This document shows positions 36,675 to 46,073 of a stretch of 64,000 nt of DNA, one piece after another (position 1 is the stretch's first letter; each line of letters begins with the position of its first letter). Source of the stretch: Andalucia godoyi (taxonomy: Eukaryota > Discoba > Jakobea > Jakobida > Andaluciidae); assembly GCA_009859145.1 (NCBI GenBank), contig VRVR01000024.1, positions 1-64,000 of the forward strand, given 5' to 3'. The notes beneath the pieces are model-generated. The model had not been told where the DNA came from and did not search any database. It saw only the letters and a program-made list of their open reading frames with translations. Both the position numbers and the translations under genes were made by a program.

Positions 36675-37780
36675 CGCACAGATTCGTGTTTACTCGAATA
36701 TGTATAAGATCGTACGAATGAAAGCGGTTTTTCTCTCTTCAGCTCAGAAAGTAACCTTTGAAAAAAAAAACCCGCGTTCGAGCATTAAATAATAATAATA
36801 ATAATAATGAAACGGAAGTCAAGCATCTCACGAACAGTACGTTTTTTTCCTTACGTCCAGACAGAACAGCATGACGTCCAGGGTACGTTCAAATGTGATC
36901 CAAGATGCGACCAGAATGCGTCGTCGGGCATTTCGAGTGCCAAAATCGACCTCCGCCGAAACCCCCGAAAACTCCCGAAATCCTCTGAACGCAGGAGACA
37001 CACATCTGCCACGCTTTCTCCGCAAACCACTTTGGCATTTTGTTGCATTGCGTCTTTTTGGACTTTCTTATCATTATTATTTTATGAGAAGCTGGGCTTT
37101 CCATTTTATTGTCTTTCTTTTTATAACCCCTCTACCCCAGACATCTGGCGGACGGCTGTGATATCATCAGATAGTATGGCTGAAGATGTGCAGACCGAGG
37201 CCCAATGAGGCACTGTCGAATACTGGCAACCCGATTCCTCCGCCGCGGCCTCTCTCTCCCTCTGCGGCGCACTCCATTGCCAATCAACAATCAATGCAAT
37301 ATCCGCTCAATTGAAAACAGAGAATGAAAGATCGAGAGAGAGAGAAAGAACAAGTGGATTAAAAATGCGGAATGGCAATAAATGAAGCTCGTTGAAACCC
37401 CTAGTTTCCCATGGTTCCCAAAGTCCAAACGGTTCCAACGAATGCACTAATTGATCCATTTGAGAGCTCTAACGAAAACATAGGCTGTTTCTGTTTTGGG
37501 TGCGCAGACCCACGGATGTCCCACTCAAAAGGGGAACTCATTGGATGGGCGCGGATGCTGACTGTAAAAAAAAAGTCCCTTTTTACTCCAAATAAATCTG
37601 CTTGAGGCGCAATATGCGAGCCCGATGTTTTGGAGAGGTTTTGGATTAGAGGATAATACGTTTTACGATTTTATTTTTAATTTACGTTTTAGATGTTTGC
37701 TAATGTTTTTAATAAGGATCACAGAAATATATTCTCGGTGTGAGTTTGTGAGAAGAAAGGTTAGAAGCAGGAAAGGCAAC
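36675..37780. other. 1.1-kb spacer between metallothionein and membrane-protein genes
   Basis: This divergent spacer has an AAT microsatellite at 36787-36808 and a GA-rich run at 37328-37350. A 133-codon frame from 36807 starts with a true ATG but has no recognisable domain and competes with equally long minus-strand frames, so I do not call it. The A/T-rich 37655-37720 stretch precedes the membrane-protein start. Confidence 0.45.
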
Positions 37781-38698
37781 ATGGGAAGTGCAGCAGAGCA
37801 TTGGGTGATTGCGGACATCATCACCGCTGTTGCATTTGCGATTCTCTCCGTGTTTTCTGCGTATTACCTGGTCTCTCTTCGCTACTACATTGGTGCACAA
37901 CATTGGTACACTTTGCGCGCGCGCATCACGCTATGGATTACAATCTCCTCGGTACTTTCTGTAATTGACAATACGATCAAGGCTGCTGCTTTCGACTTCG
38001 ATGTGCTCCACCGCGTCTTTGAAATGCTGTCTGTCATTGCGGTGTTTGAGACATACATTACTCTCGTGTCATACTGGGCACTTGTGTACCATAAGACGTA
38101 TCGACCGGGTCCAGCGCAGGAGCTCAAGGACCGAATTCTCAAGTGGCACGTTGCGATCCTTGTGCTCGTCAGCTTGGCGACGGGCATTCTGTACATCCTG
38201 TTCATCGCAGAAGTGCTGAGTGCTCTTGTATTCTACGCAGCTGCCTTGTCCGCGGCTGCAGTGTTCGTTTGGATGCTCAGTCTGTGCTTTTTCGTGTACG
38301 GAAGACTGATTAATCGAACTATCCGCGAATCCTTTGCCGTCCTCAGCAGCATGGGAACCAGGGTGTCGAGAGCATCGGAAGATGCCTTTCGACGGATTGA
38401 CAGGGTCACAACGTTCTGCATCGCGTTCTTTGCGGTCTCGGCGGTAGTATTCATGTCGTTTGCTCTTATGTACTTGTTCCACGTGTTTGAATCGCTCTTA
38501 TTCGTCATGTACATCGTATACAAGGTTGTCTTGACGATGTTTCCGCTCAGCGTCCTCCAACGCTTCTTCTGGCAACCTCGCATTGTCTTGAAGAGGCAAA
38601 AAATTGGCATGCCGTCCGAAGCAACCAACTCCCTCATCAAACCAATGAACGACTTCCCCCGATATGCTTCGCCATCACAGCAGCGGTACCTAGCATAG
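37781..38698 (+). CDS. Multi-pass (about seven TM) membrane protein, function unknown
   Basis: The 305-residue product (ATG at 37781, MGSAAEHW) is mostly hydrophobic. I count about seven membrane helices, with hydrophilic loops near ETYRPGPAQELKDR-like and RVSRASEDAFRRIDR-like positions and a short basic C-terminal tail. Its size and layout resemble seven-helix proteins such as the plant THH1/TOM1 group or small GPCR-like proteins, but I recognise no diagnostic motif. An upstream in-frame extension to 37625 lacks similarity in character and is probably 5' UTR. The gene lies alone between divergent and convergent neighbours that give no clue to its role. Confidence 0.75.
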   Translation: MGSAAEHWVIADIITAVAFAILSVFSAYYLVSLRYYIGAQHWYTLRARITLWITISSVLSVIDNTIKAAAFDFDVLHRVFEMLSVIAVFETYITLVSYWALVYHKTYRPGPAQELKDRILKWHVAILVLVSLATGILYILFIAEVLSALVFYAAALSAAAVFVWMLSLCFFVYGRLINRTIRESFAVLSSMGTRVSRASEDAFRRIDRVTTFCIAFFAVSAVVFMSFALMYLFHVFESLLFVMYIVYKVVLTMFPLSVLQRFFWQPRIVLKRQKIGMPSEATNSLIKPMNDFPRYASPSQQRYLA

Positions 38699-39042
38699 AA
38701 GAATAATCATGGATACCTGTAAGATTATCGAATTCCAATAGTTCTTCTTCCCCCCCGTCCTTTATCCCGTTCTCTGCCTGCTGCTCGCCCCACTGTCCTG
38801 CTACGTGCTGGTCCACGTTCATGAATGCACCCGCAGAACACATGTCAATCTTTATGTATGGTTAAGAAAAGGTGGGCGGCGGGGGGGGATCGGTGAAATA
38901 TGATGGATGCCCCCTAATGCGCAATCGCATTAAAACATGAATGATAAAAATAATAAAAAGCAGTTGTCGCTGTTATACAAGAACTGACAACACCCAAATC
39001 CGAAATCAAAACCAAGGAAAACAGAAGTTGACAGCGGGGTCT
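38699..39042. other. Convergent spacer, membrane protein / MADBUB
   Basis: This 344-bp spacer lies between two convergent genes. It contains a G-run at 38880-38889 and an AATAAAAA sequence at 38950-38957 that may serve 3'-end formation of the membrane-protein gene. No gene is visible. Confidence 0.45.
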
Positions 39043-41472
39043 TCAGCAGTGACTTCTGCGGAAGCTGTCGACAGCTTCTTTTTCCTTGATTCCGATTGTC
39101 AGGAGCGCGTCTTCTACGTCTTCTATTGAAGCCAACTCTGCCCGGATAGTTTCTGCAGCAGCCTCGCCGTTGCCCTTCTCCAAAAGGCCAAACACAGATC
39201 TCCAGAGATCCCTTCTCCAGTACCGTTTGAAAGGTTTACGCGACGCTTCCTCATGAGGCATGTACTCGCCTTGAAGCATAAAGTAAATGCATGCAAGGAT
39301 TCCGTAATAGTCTCCTTCAAACACCCATTCCGCATCGTCGATTTCGAATCCTTCTGCCCAAGGACATCCGCGAAACCGCGTACCATTCTCGTACAGTGGA
39401 ATCGGAATCGCGTTTCCAAAGTCGACGAGCAGCAAAGAGTTTCCCTCGGTTTTCAAATCTGCTTGGGCGCCCTTCTTTTGCCGCGGCTTTCCTCGGAAAA
39501 TAATGATGTTATCCGGCTTCACGTCATTGTGAATAACACCGCATTTGTGCAAGTACAGCACCTCACGGATCAACAATAACGAATAGTACATGCACACCAG
39601 CTCATCAACACGATCTCCTGCAACACGATACGCATTGACAACATCCTGGAGGGAATAGTCCCCACGAGGCATGATGAGAACCCCTTGGTCAAGGTTCAGC
39701 CGGACAAACTTGCCCTTCTGCAGCAAATGACGGTAGCACAAGTATTCCAGCGCTGCTCGTTCGGGGTGCGTCACCTTGGCACATTCGCTCGCATTTCGCG
39801 AATTCTCCAGCACCGATCCAAACTCCCCGGATCCCAGGAGCTCTCCTGCATCAAAGTTGAGAGTCAGCGTGCTGTGAACATTCGGGGATGTTGCCTCCAC
39901 AATCTTGACGGCGAGCGCCATCACCTGCTGTCTGTGTGACTGCGAATACGCATCCGCCGAGCACTTCAATCGAGGAAACTCCGGCCAAGGACGCATTGAA
40001 ATCGTCATTGTTTCTTCTTTGAAATCCTGGTATACCTCAAATCCCCCGGAAGCACAGGAAGCAGAGGAAGCAGAAGAGGAGGAGGAAGAAGTAGAAGAAA
40101 AACCGATTGCAGGAGCAGCAATAGGCGTCTGATAAATAGAAGGACGCAGCGAGATCGTCTCGTCTTCAAAAATTTCAAACTGCGAAATATTCGAAACAGA
40201 TGACATTGCGACGGGCTTCACCGGCGACTCGTCCAGCAGAGGGGACGAAAACATGTCCATGACCTCTCGCATTGCAGCCTTCGTGCACACTGTCGGAGAC
40301 TCTTGAAACAGAGATTTCTGAGACATGTTCAGCATCGGGCGGATTGCAATCGCAGACGCTGGCGTGGATACGGCTCTCTGCGCTGACGCATACAGCGGCG
40401 TCGAAGCAACTTTTGGCATTGGCGAAACAGGCGCAACGGAGTACTTTCGGGCTCGATGCATTTCAAAGCATGTTTCGCCGCCGCTTCGTGAGTCCCGCAA
40501 CAGGTTTGGATCGTATCCTGTCTTTTCTGCAACTTTCGTCTGCTGCTGTGATAGTTGGCCATCATTGAACACAGCGAACTGCGGCTGAGATGACGCGGGG
40601 TTCATTGGCTTCATTGCTCCGATCGGACGATTCCATCCATCCGCCACTGGAGCATTTTCCTTGGAGACGACTGGCTCGGCGTGAAACACCGAAGTTGTGA
40701 GCGGTCGTCTGTGCGCATCCGCCACTTTCGCAGTACTCGTAGCCGCCTGGAACATCGGGCGGTGCTCCGGACGCGCGCCCTCCGAACCATCCAAATCCGT
40801 TCCAAATCTGCGCTCCATCAACGGTGCTTGCCCTTGCCTGGCAGCCTGTGTCGTCCGGAGAGAGACTGCGTGGTTTGAATTCGACGGCACGGGGTGTTTC
40901 ACTTTGAACTCCTCGAATGCTTTTCTGAGAGACGTTACGGGATGTGCCATGCATTCAAGTCCAAGACTTAGGATGTCCTGCGCATCAACGCACTGCCCAT
41001 GCCACTCCAAATGCTCAGCATACCTCAGATACAGCAGCGCATGTTCCGTCCCAATTTCTTTGCCAAGCAGATACTGATACACAGGGAACGGATCCGTGCA
41101 GAGATCCGCATACTCGATCCAGATCTTCAGCAGCCGAATGTCATGCCGGCACACTTGGATCTTCTCAAGCTCTTTTCCACACCGAAGCAACAGCGGCTTC
41201 AGCTGCTTTGATGGATCAGAAACCGTCCTTTGGCGCACATGAGAGATGTACGCGACCCACACTCCAAGCGGGTCCTCAAGGTCTTCCGTCTGAAGTATCG
41301 ATTCAAACTCTGCTTCCGTCTGCGACATCATTCCACCGTCACACAGCTGAGACTGGCCATGAGACTGAGACAGCGGCGTGAGGGGAATCGACTTGAGCGC
41401 AGACACAGATCGGCCCGATTTCAAAGGCAGAATGTTCTCTTTTGACCCCTCAATCTCTGCAAAAGACGCCAT
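39043..41472 (-). CDS. BUB1: MADBUB spindle-checkpoint protein with kinase domain (BUB1/BUBR1/Mad3-type)
   Basis: The first ATG (41472) gives 809 residues. An N-terminal KEN box (11-13, in GSKENILPLKSGR, as in Mad3/BubR1) precedes a TPR-type Bub1/Mad3 homology region (about 55-195). A second KEN (271-273, SKENAP) follows. Three stretches fit the ABBA pattern F-x-(I/V)-(F/Y)-x-D: FAVFND (299-304), FEIFED (432-437) and FEVYQD (478-483). The C-terminal kinase domain has GSGEFG, K566, HND (648-650) and DFG (684-686), so it looks active. Having both KEN boxes and a kinase matches the undivided ancestral MADBUB. Such proteins inhibit APC/C-Cdc20 until kinetochores attach. I could not identify a clear GLEBS (Bub3-binding) motif. 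Confidence 0.92.
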   Translation of the reverse strand: MASFAEIEGSKENILPLKSGRSVSALKSIPLTPLSQSHGQSQLCDGGMMSQTEAEFESILQTEDLEDPLGVWVAYISHVRQRTVSDPSKQLKPLLLRCGKELEKIQVCRHDIRLLKIWIEYADLCTDPFPVYQYLLGKEIGTEHALLYLRYAEHLEWHGQCVDAQDILSLGLECMAHPVTSLRKAFEEFKVKHPVPSNSNHAVSLRTTQAARQGQAPLMERRFGTDLDGSEGARPEHRPMFQAATSTAKVADAHRRPLTTSVFHAEPVVSKENAPVADGWNRPIGAMKPMNPASSQPQFAVFNDGQLSQQQTKVAEKTGYDPNLLRDSRSGGETCFEMHRARKYSVAPVSPMPKVASTPLYASAQRAVSTPASAIAIRPMLNMSQKSLFQESPTVCTKAAMREVMDMFSSPLLDESPVKPVAMSSVSNISQFEIFEDETISLRPSIYQTPIAAPAIGFSSTSSSSSSASSASCASGGFEVYQDFKEETMTISMRPWPEFPRLKCSADAYSQSHRQQVMALAVKIVEATSPNVHSTLTLNFDAGELLGSGEFGSVLENSRNASECAKVTHPERAALEYLCYRHLLQKGKFVRLNLDQGVLIMPRGDYSLQDVVNAYRVAGDRVDELVCMYYSLLLIREVLYLHKCGVIHNDVKPDNIIIFRGKPRQKKGAQADLKTEGNSLLLVDFGNAIPIPLYENGTRFRGCPWAEGFEIDDAEWVFEGDYYGILACIYFMLQGEYMPHEEASRKPFKRYWRRDLWRSVFGLLEKGNGEAAAETIRAELASIEDVEDALLTIGIKEKEAVDSFRRSHC

Positions 41473-41875
41473 TCTCTTTGCAAATGTTCTCAACAATTAA
41501 TTATTTTGTGGTGTTTTTTTTAATTTAAAAAAAAATAATTGGAAAAAGGAATTTGAAAAAATAATAATAATAATAAGATGAAAAACAATACTCTTTGATA
41601 AAAAAATTAGTGTTTTGAAAACGTCGGATTCACTAAATATCCTTTCCTTTTCTTTGAAATTTAACGGTACGCCGGGCCTCAAGTGAAAAAATGAGTGCGC
41701 GGCATCTACAGGCAGTTTTTCAGTGCAGCGCATTATTCAAACACGAAATCTCTTTCGAAAGTCTCTTCGATTTTTTATAATTATACATTTTTCTTCTTCT
41801 TCTCCGTACTACCGATATAATGTTTTTGTTTTATTTTAGTGACTATCAGTGGGACGGTGTGTATATCGGTGAAAG
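41473..41875. other. Divergent promoter region, MADBUB / Exo84-like
   Basis: This strongly AT-rich 403-bp spacer separates two divergent ATGs. It has T- and A-runs at 41514-41540 and an AAT repeat at 41561-41576. No specific element is identified. Confidence 0.5.
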
Positions 41876-43741
41876 ATGAACTCTGCGATTTTTTCGGATC
41901 CTGATTTTGACGTTGAAAAGTACACACGAGCGGTGTTCCGGTCAAACACGATCTCTCATGTGCAAAGTCTACGGTCGAACTTGGACTCGCAGCTGTCTGC
42001 ATCTGCGTCTCAGTTGCAGCAGTGCGTGTTTGCGAATTATTCCGTGTTTATTGCAACATCGAATGAGATGTCGAATATGGAGTCGGATTTGGCGAGTATT
42101 GAAGGGAAATTAAACGAAATGTACAACTTGCTTGTGCCGTTGAAGCTGGAGGAAGTGCAGACAGAGCATGAGCATGAGCCTGATCTGCTGTCGGCGGAGG
42201 AGCAGGACGAAGAGTCAGAGGATGATATTTCGGACTTGTTTGACATTGCGCTCTCAAGAAGAGACTTTGAGCAGTGCGTGGAGTTTGTCGAGGAAGGACT
42301 GTCTGATAGGAAGATGGAGCAGGTGACGTCGGTCATGCTGGATGAGCTGAAGCTGTCCGGTTCGTCCAGGCTCGTTTCGCTGCTCACAAAGTGCGGAAAG
42401 CGAAACGAGGCTCGAGACGCATTCTTGGAGTCAAAGGCAGACTGGTTTAACATCGAGGTTTCCAGAATCAAGTTTTCTGGTGATGCATGCTCGTTTGCTG
42501 AAGAACTGTCATTCCTGTGCTTCTCTGCAATTCGGAGTACGTGCAATGACTACTTTGACTTGTTTACAGAGGCGTCCGATTCGTCCTTCTTGGTTGCATG
42601 GGCCTCCGAGCTTGTCACGCAGTTTACATCGCTGATGAACGGGCAGGTCTTCGCGACCGCGGACTTTGGATCGCTCGCAAAATGCGTGGCTATTGCGCAT
42701 GAGGAGTGCAAGACACTCACGCGAAAGGGAATTTCCTTGACATTTCACCTTGGAAAGCTGTTCCATCCGTTCGTCGAGGAGCGAATCAAGATCCACATGC
42801 AGGAACTTGCAGCGAAGTTGGTCAAGACGTGCGCGGTCGAGCAGTGGGCGGCCAAGCAGATGGTCATCAACGATGGTGCTGCACAGCAAAGAGTGCTTCG
42901 TGGCAGCTCAACAAACCTGAGTGCGGACGAAGCATCGGATTTGGATTCTACCTTGGAGTACCGAACACATATCGTCCATTTGACCGACTCGGGCACTTGG
43001 CTGTACTCCGTCATGAATGACCTTGTGATGCAGATGCGAAGACTCACCTTTGACTTGTATGGGATGGTGGTCGAAGGTATCATCAACTTGCTGCGTGTGT
43101 ACTTCACTACGCAGCTGAACACACGGATCGTTCCGAATGGGGTCCGCGATAAGCAAGCCGTTGCGATCATTGCCACCGCAGTCGCCGTCATGAATGACCT
43201 TGTTCCCAGAATCGAGCGGCAAGTGAACACCAGGATTGGCTCGCATCTGGGCCCGGTTGTGGACAATCTTGCCATTCAATTTGTGAACACCCGTGCACAA
43301 ATGATTCTGAAAGAGAAACTTGCAGCACCGACGACGAACCCAGAGAGCAGCAGCAGTTCTGCGGCGGACGCCGCGAAGGAGAAGGCAAAGGTTGCAAAAA
43401 CGCAAGCAGATGCTGGTGCCGATCACGGAGAAGAGGACCATCCGAAGCCATTGAGACCTCCTTTGGAGCCGTACGTCCAGCTGCTTAATTACCTCGCAAA
43501 GCTTGGAGAGCTCGTTGCTTCGGTGCTCCCCGACGACTTTGCTGCTTCTATTATGCGGTCCCTTGCAGATGCCATTTGGGAGGGTTTGCCATCGGGGACT
43601 GCAGAGCCGGATGCCGAGTTTGTTCGATGCATTTTGGGTGTGGACGGCGATATTGACGATGACTTGGTGCACCCCAGCTGTCAACTGGAAGCCCTGGAGC
43701 CCGCCTACCTCTCTCTCAAGCGGCTACTGGTCCGGTACTAG
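41876..43741 (+). CDS. EXO84: Exo84-like exocyst subunit
   Basis: The 621-residue protein begins with the N-terminal pattern of the Vps51/Exo84/COG1 group. FDVEKYTRAVFR...VQSLRSNLDSQLSASASQLQQCVFANYSVFIATSNEMSNMESDL is a long coiled coil with the NYxxFIxTSxEIxxLE-like signature of Exo84. An acidic linker (about 98-125) leads to a helical C-terminal region (130-621) as expected for the cullin-repeat part of exocyst subunits. The exocyst tethers secretory vesicles to the plasma membrane, including during cytokinesis. A low-complexity Ser/Ala/Lys insert lies near 485-520. A COG or Vps51 subunit is the alternative but fits less well. Confidence 0.75.
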   Translation: MNSAIFSDPDFDVEKYTRAVFRSNTISHVQSLRSNLDSQLSASASQLQQCVFANYSVFIATSNEMSNMESDLASIEGKLNEMYNLLVPLKLEEVQTEHEHEPDLLSAEEQDEESEDDISDLFDIALSRRDFEQCVEFVEEGLSDRKMEQVTSVMLDELKLSGSSRLVSLLTKCGKRNEARDAFLESKADWFNIEVSRIKFSGDACSFAEELSFLCFSAIRSTCNDYFDLFTEASDSSFLVAWASELVTQFTSLMNGQVFATADFGSLAKCVAIAHEECKTLTRKGISLTFHLGKLFHPFVEERIKIHMQELAAKLVKTCAVEQWAAKQMVINDGAAQQRVLRGSSTNLSADEASDLDSTLEYRTHIVHLTDSGTWLYSVMNDLVMQMRRLTFDLYGMVVEGIINLLRVYFTTQLNTRIVPNGVRDKQAVAIIATAVAVMNDLVPRIERQVNTRIGSHLGPVVDNLAIQFVNTRAQMILKEKLAAPTTNPESSSSSAADAAKEKAKVAKTQADAGADHGEEDHPKPLRPPLEPYVQLLNYLAKLGELVASVLPDDFAASIMRSLADAIWEGLPSGTAEPDAEFVRCILGVDGDIDDDLVHPSCQLEALEPAYLSLKRLLVRY

Positions 43742-43940
43742 AGATTGCCTATTGGTACCGGGAGGACTGTACAGACTATGCTTTCGGCGGGCGATGATGA
43801 TCCTCATTCGCAGTGATGGTGACGATGCTGGTGATGGTGATGGTGGAGGTTTAAAGTGATCGATTTTTGTACCGGATCTCATTTTAATGAGCATACATCA
43901 AAACAAGGCATTCGAAGCCTCAAAACGTGCAAACCCCGGG

Positions 43941-45443
43941 CTAGTTCGCAGTGATTTCCCATTCCGTTGCAGAAACGCGCCGAACTTTGCGACCATTCAG
44001 ATTGTAGCTGACGGACCCGTTTGCTGCAATATCCCCGAGAAGCAGATGCACGCCCATTTCATCCGCGAACTCCGGCTCTGCAAAGAGCTGCGATGCGGTT
44101 CCTTTGGCATGGGACATTTCCCTTATCTTGGCCTCCAACTTGAGAGACATGACATTCATGGCATCGGCAGCCTTCTTTCCGTCTTCGACACCGGGCTGAT
44201 CATACGCATTAACATCCCAGAAGCCTGCAAGGAACGTTACAACGCGTTCTTCCAGGGCAATCAGCATTCCCATTGCAAATGCATCGAGTTTTTGCACTGA
44301 CTGACTGAGAAACTTGCGATTGTTCTTCACCAGTGCATTCTGCGTCCCACGAACAAAGGCAAGAAGCTGTCGACCCATGCTTCCGGCTCGCGGATTCTCA
44401 TAGTCAACATTTCGCTCGCGAACATGGATGAATCGAACGAACGCATCATCAATCCCCTTTTGAACCTGCTGCATGAAGGCGTGCTGCTCACCGGTGCCGA
44501 CACCACCGAACACCGTCTGTCCGAACTGCGATGGCTCGCTCTTTCCGAGCGACTCCATGTACAGCTGCTGAAGATAGTGAGCATACTCGGAGAGCGCATC
44601 GCAGTACGAGAGTACAATCATGTTCTTGTGGTCGGGTTTGAACGACTGCACCGCAAGCGCCATGATCATTGCAGGATTCTCAAGAACATTCGGTCTCCTG
44701 GTCAGCTGATCCATGTGTGACGCCCCCTTCATGAACGCCTCGAAATCTGCTCCAGCAAACGCAAACGGAACCATCGCAATCGCAGACCACACAGACGTCC
44801 GGCCCCCGGTCTCCTGGTTCATCGAAAATACCCCGTTAAACTGTGCCGCATACTCCGAGCTCCCCGCAAGCTTGTCCAGCATCGAGCCCTTGATGGTAAT
44901 CGCCATGTTCTTGCATCCAGGGTACGTCTTCAAAAACGCCTCCATGTTTCCACGGGTCTCTGCCGTCGACCCAGACTTTGACATGTGGACCATCAGCATG
45001 CGCTCGGGCTTGTGGCCCTGCGTCACTTCTGCAAATGTTCGCGGATCCGTGTTTGCAAGAAACTTGAATTTGGGATTCAGTTTGCGCAGCGCAACAAGCA
45101 GCATAAGCGGTCCAAGATACGACCCTCCAATCCCGTTGAAAATCACGACGTCAAACCTCGCTTCCCAGTCCAGAGCGTCCACAACCTGCTTGATCTGCGC
45201 CCACTGCTGCAGCGAATGGTCCAAAGACTTTCCCTTCACACACTCCGAGACATGCCTCAGGTTGTAATGATCCACTGCACGTCCCTCAGATCCGTTCACC
45301 GTCTCCCCGGACTCCACACGAGACGCAATCTTGAGCGCTTTTCCCACCAAAACCTCGTTTCCAGCAGACGAAACCGACTGCACAAAGCTCGAGTAGTCAA
45401 GCTCAAATCCCGTCGCTTCATCGAAAAATACAGACACCGTCAT
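43941..45443 (-). CDS. GPI: Glucose-6-phosphate isomerase, cyanobacterial/plastid-like type
   Basis: From the ATG at 45443 the enzyme has 500 residues. Substrate-binding and catalytic segments are clear: FNGIGGSYLGP, HMSKSGSTAET, GGRTSVWSAI, and GVGTGEQHAFMQQ with the catalytic His. GPI interconverts glucose-6-phosphate and fructose-6-phosphate. The wording (HMDQLTRRPNVLENPAMIMALA, GTGEQHAFMQQVQKG) resembles cyanobacterial and plastid-type GPI rather than the animal/yeast cytosolic form. A longer frame from an upstream ATG (45566) adds 41 residues, hydrophobic at the start. It could be a targeting signal, but I favour 5' UTR because the alignment begins at MTVSVFFDE. The gene is convergent with the Exo84-like gene. 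Confidence 0.93.
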   Translation of the reverse strand: MTVSVFFDEATGFELDYSSFVQSVSSAGNEVLVGKALKIASRVESGETVNGSEGRAVDHYNLRHVSECVKGKSLDHSLQQWAQIKQVVDALDWEARFDVVIFNGIGGSYLGPLMLLVALRKLNPKFKFLANTDPRTFAEVTQGHKPERMLMVHMSKSGSTAETRGNMEAFLKTYPGCKNMAITIKGSMLDKLAGSSEYAAQFNGVFSMNQETGGRTSVWSAIAMVPFAFAGADFEAFMKGASHMDQLTRRPNVLENPAMIMALAVQSFKPDHKNMIVLSYCDALSEYAHYLQQLYMESLGKSEPSQFGQTVFGGVGTGEQHAFMQQVQKGIDDAFVRFIHVRERNVDYENPRAGSMGRQLLAFVRGTQNALVKNNRKFLSQSVQKLDAFAMGMLIALEERVVTFLAGFWDVNAYDQPGVEDGKKAADAMNVMSLKLEAKIREMSHAKGTASQLFAEPEFADEMGVHLLLGDIAANGSVSYNLNGRKVRRVSATEWEITAN

Positions 45444-46073
45444 CTTTTCAATCTTCACTCTCCCCCTCTTCTCTTCGCTCCCAAAACTCGCAAACGCCGC
45501 CAAAAAACAAAAACAAAAAAATGGAAAGAAGAAAACATTCACTATAGACAAACAGGCAACAAACATTAATTATTTACTCAATATTTTCTTACAGTGAAAT
45601 AAGCTGACGCATGGAACTTGAAGTTTGAGTGCAAACTCGAAGTTTTGTTACAGCAGGTGAAGCTTTTTGGCGTCTACGCCTAGATACATGAAATTTGGTC
45701 TTGCATCGAAAGTGAGTGCCAATCCGGTTCAGTGAGAGACGGTTTTGCTTATGTGCGCACAACGACGGATCAACGGTCACACCGCACACACCACGAGGAA
45801 CGACGAGGATCGGAAAAGGAGGGCAATGAACGTTTACTGTGCTTAAATAATAATAATTAATTAATTAAAAAAAGGAAATGTACATTGCATATCTATTGCC
45901 GATCTATACATCCAAAAGCAACATCGCCCGCCACCGCTACTGCTACCACTCATTTTTCTTCTTCATCTGTTTCAGTACGTGAAAGAATGAAAAAGAAAGA
46001 GAAGGGAAGGGGTAGGGATAGGGTGAGAATACCGGTAAGAACGTACGCTGTGACTTTTTTTTTAAAAACCGCG
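45444..46073. other. 630-bp spacer upstream of the GPI gene
   Basis: No gene is supported. AT-rich sequence occurs at 45845-45875 (ATTAATTAATTA) and a GA-rich patch at 45981-46030. It holds the GPI promoter and the 3' end of the CCCH-protein gene. Confidence 0.45.

Noticed and set aside
36807-37208. 133-codon frame with a true ATG in the 1.1-kb spacer
   Set aside because: No recognisable domain, similar-length frames on the opposite strand, and composition like the surrounding spacer.
41473-41496. Longer start for MADBUB
   Set aside because: The first codon of that frame is TTG. The first ATG is at 41472. The same correction was applied to the GH16-like, IQ-motif, Spg1 and low-complexity genes, whose longest frames start at TTG or GTG.
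45444-45566. 41-residue N-terminal extension of GPI as a targeting peptide
   Set aside because: It is Phe/Cys/Ala-rich with no basic amphipathic pattern, and family similarity starts at the second Met. Kept as 5' UTR, with the doubt stated in the GPI entry.
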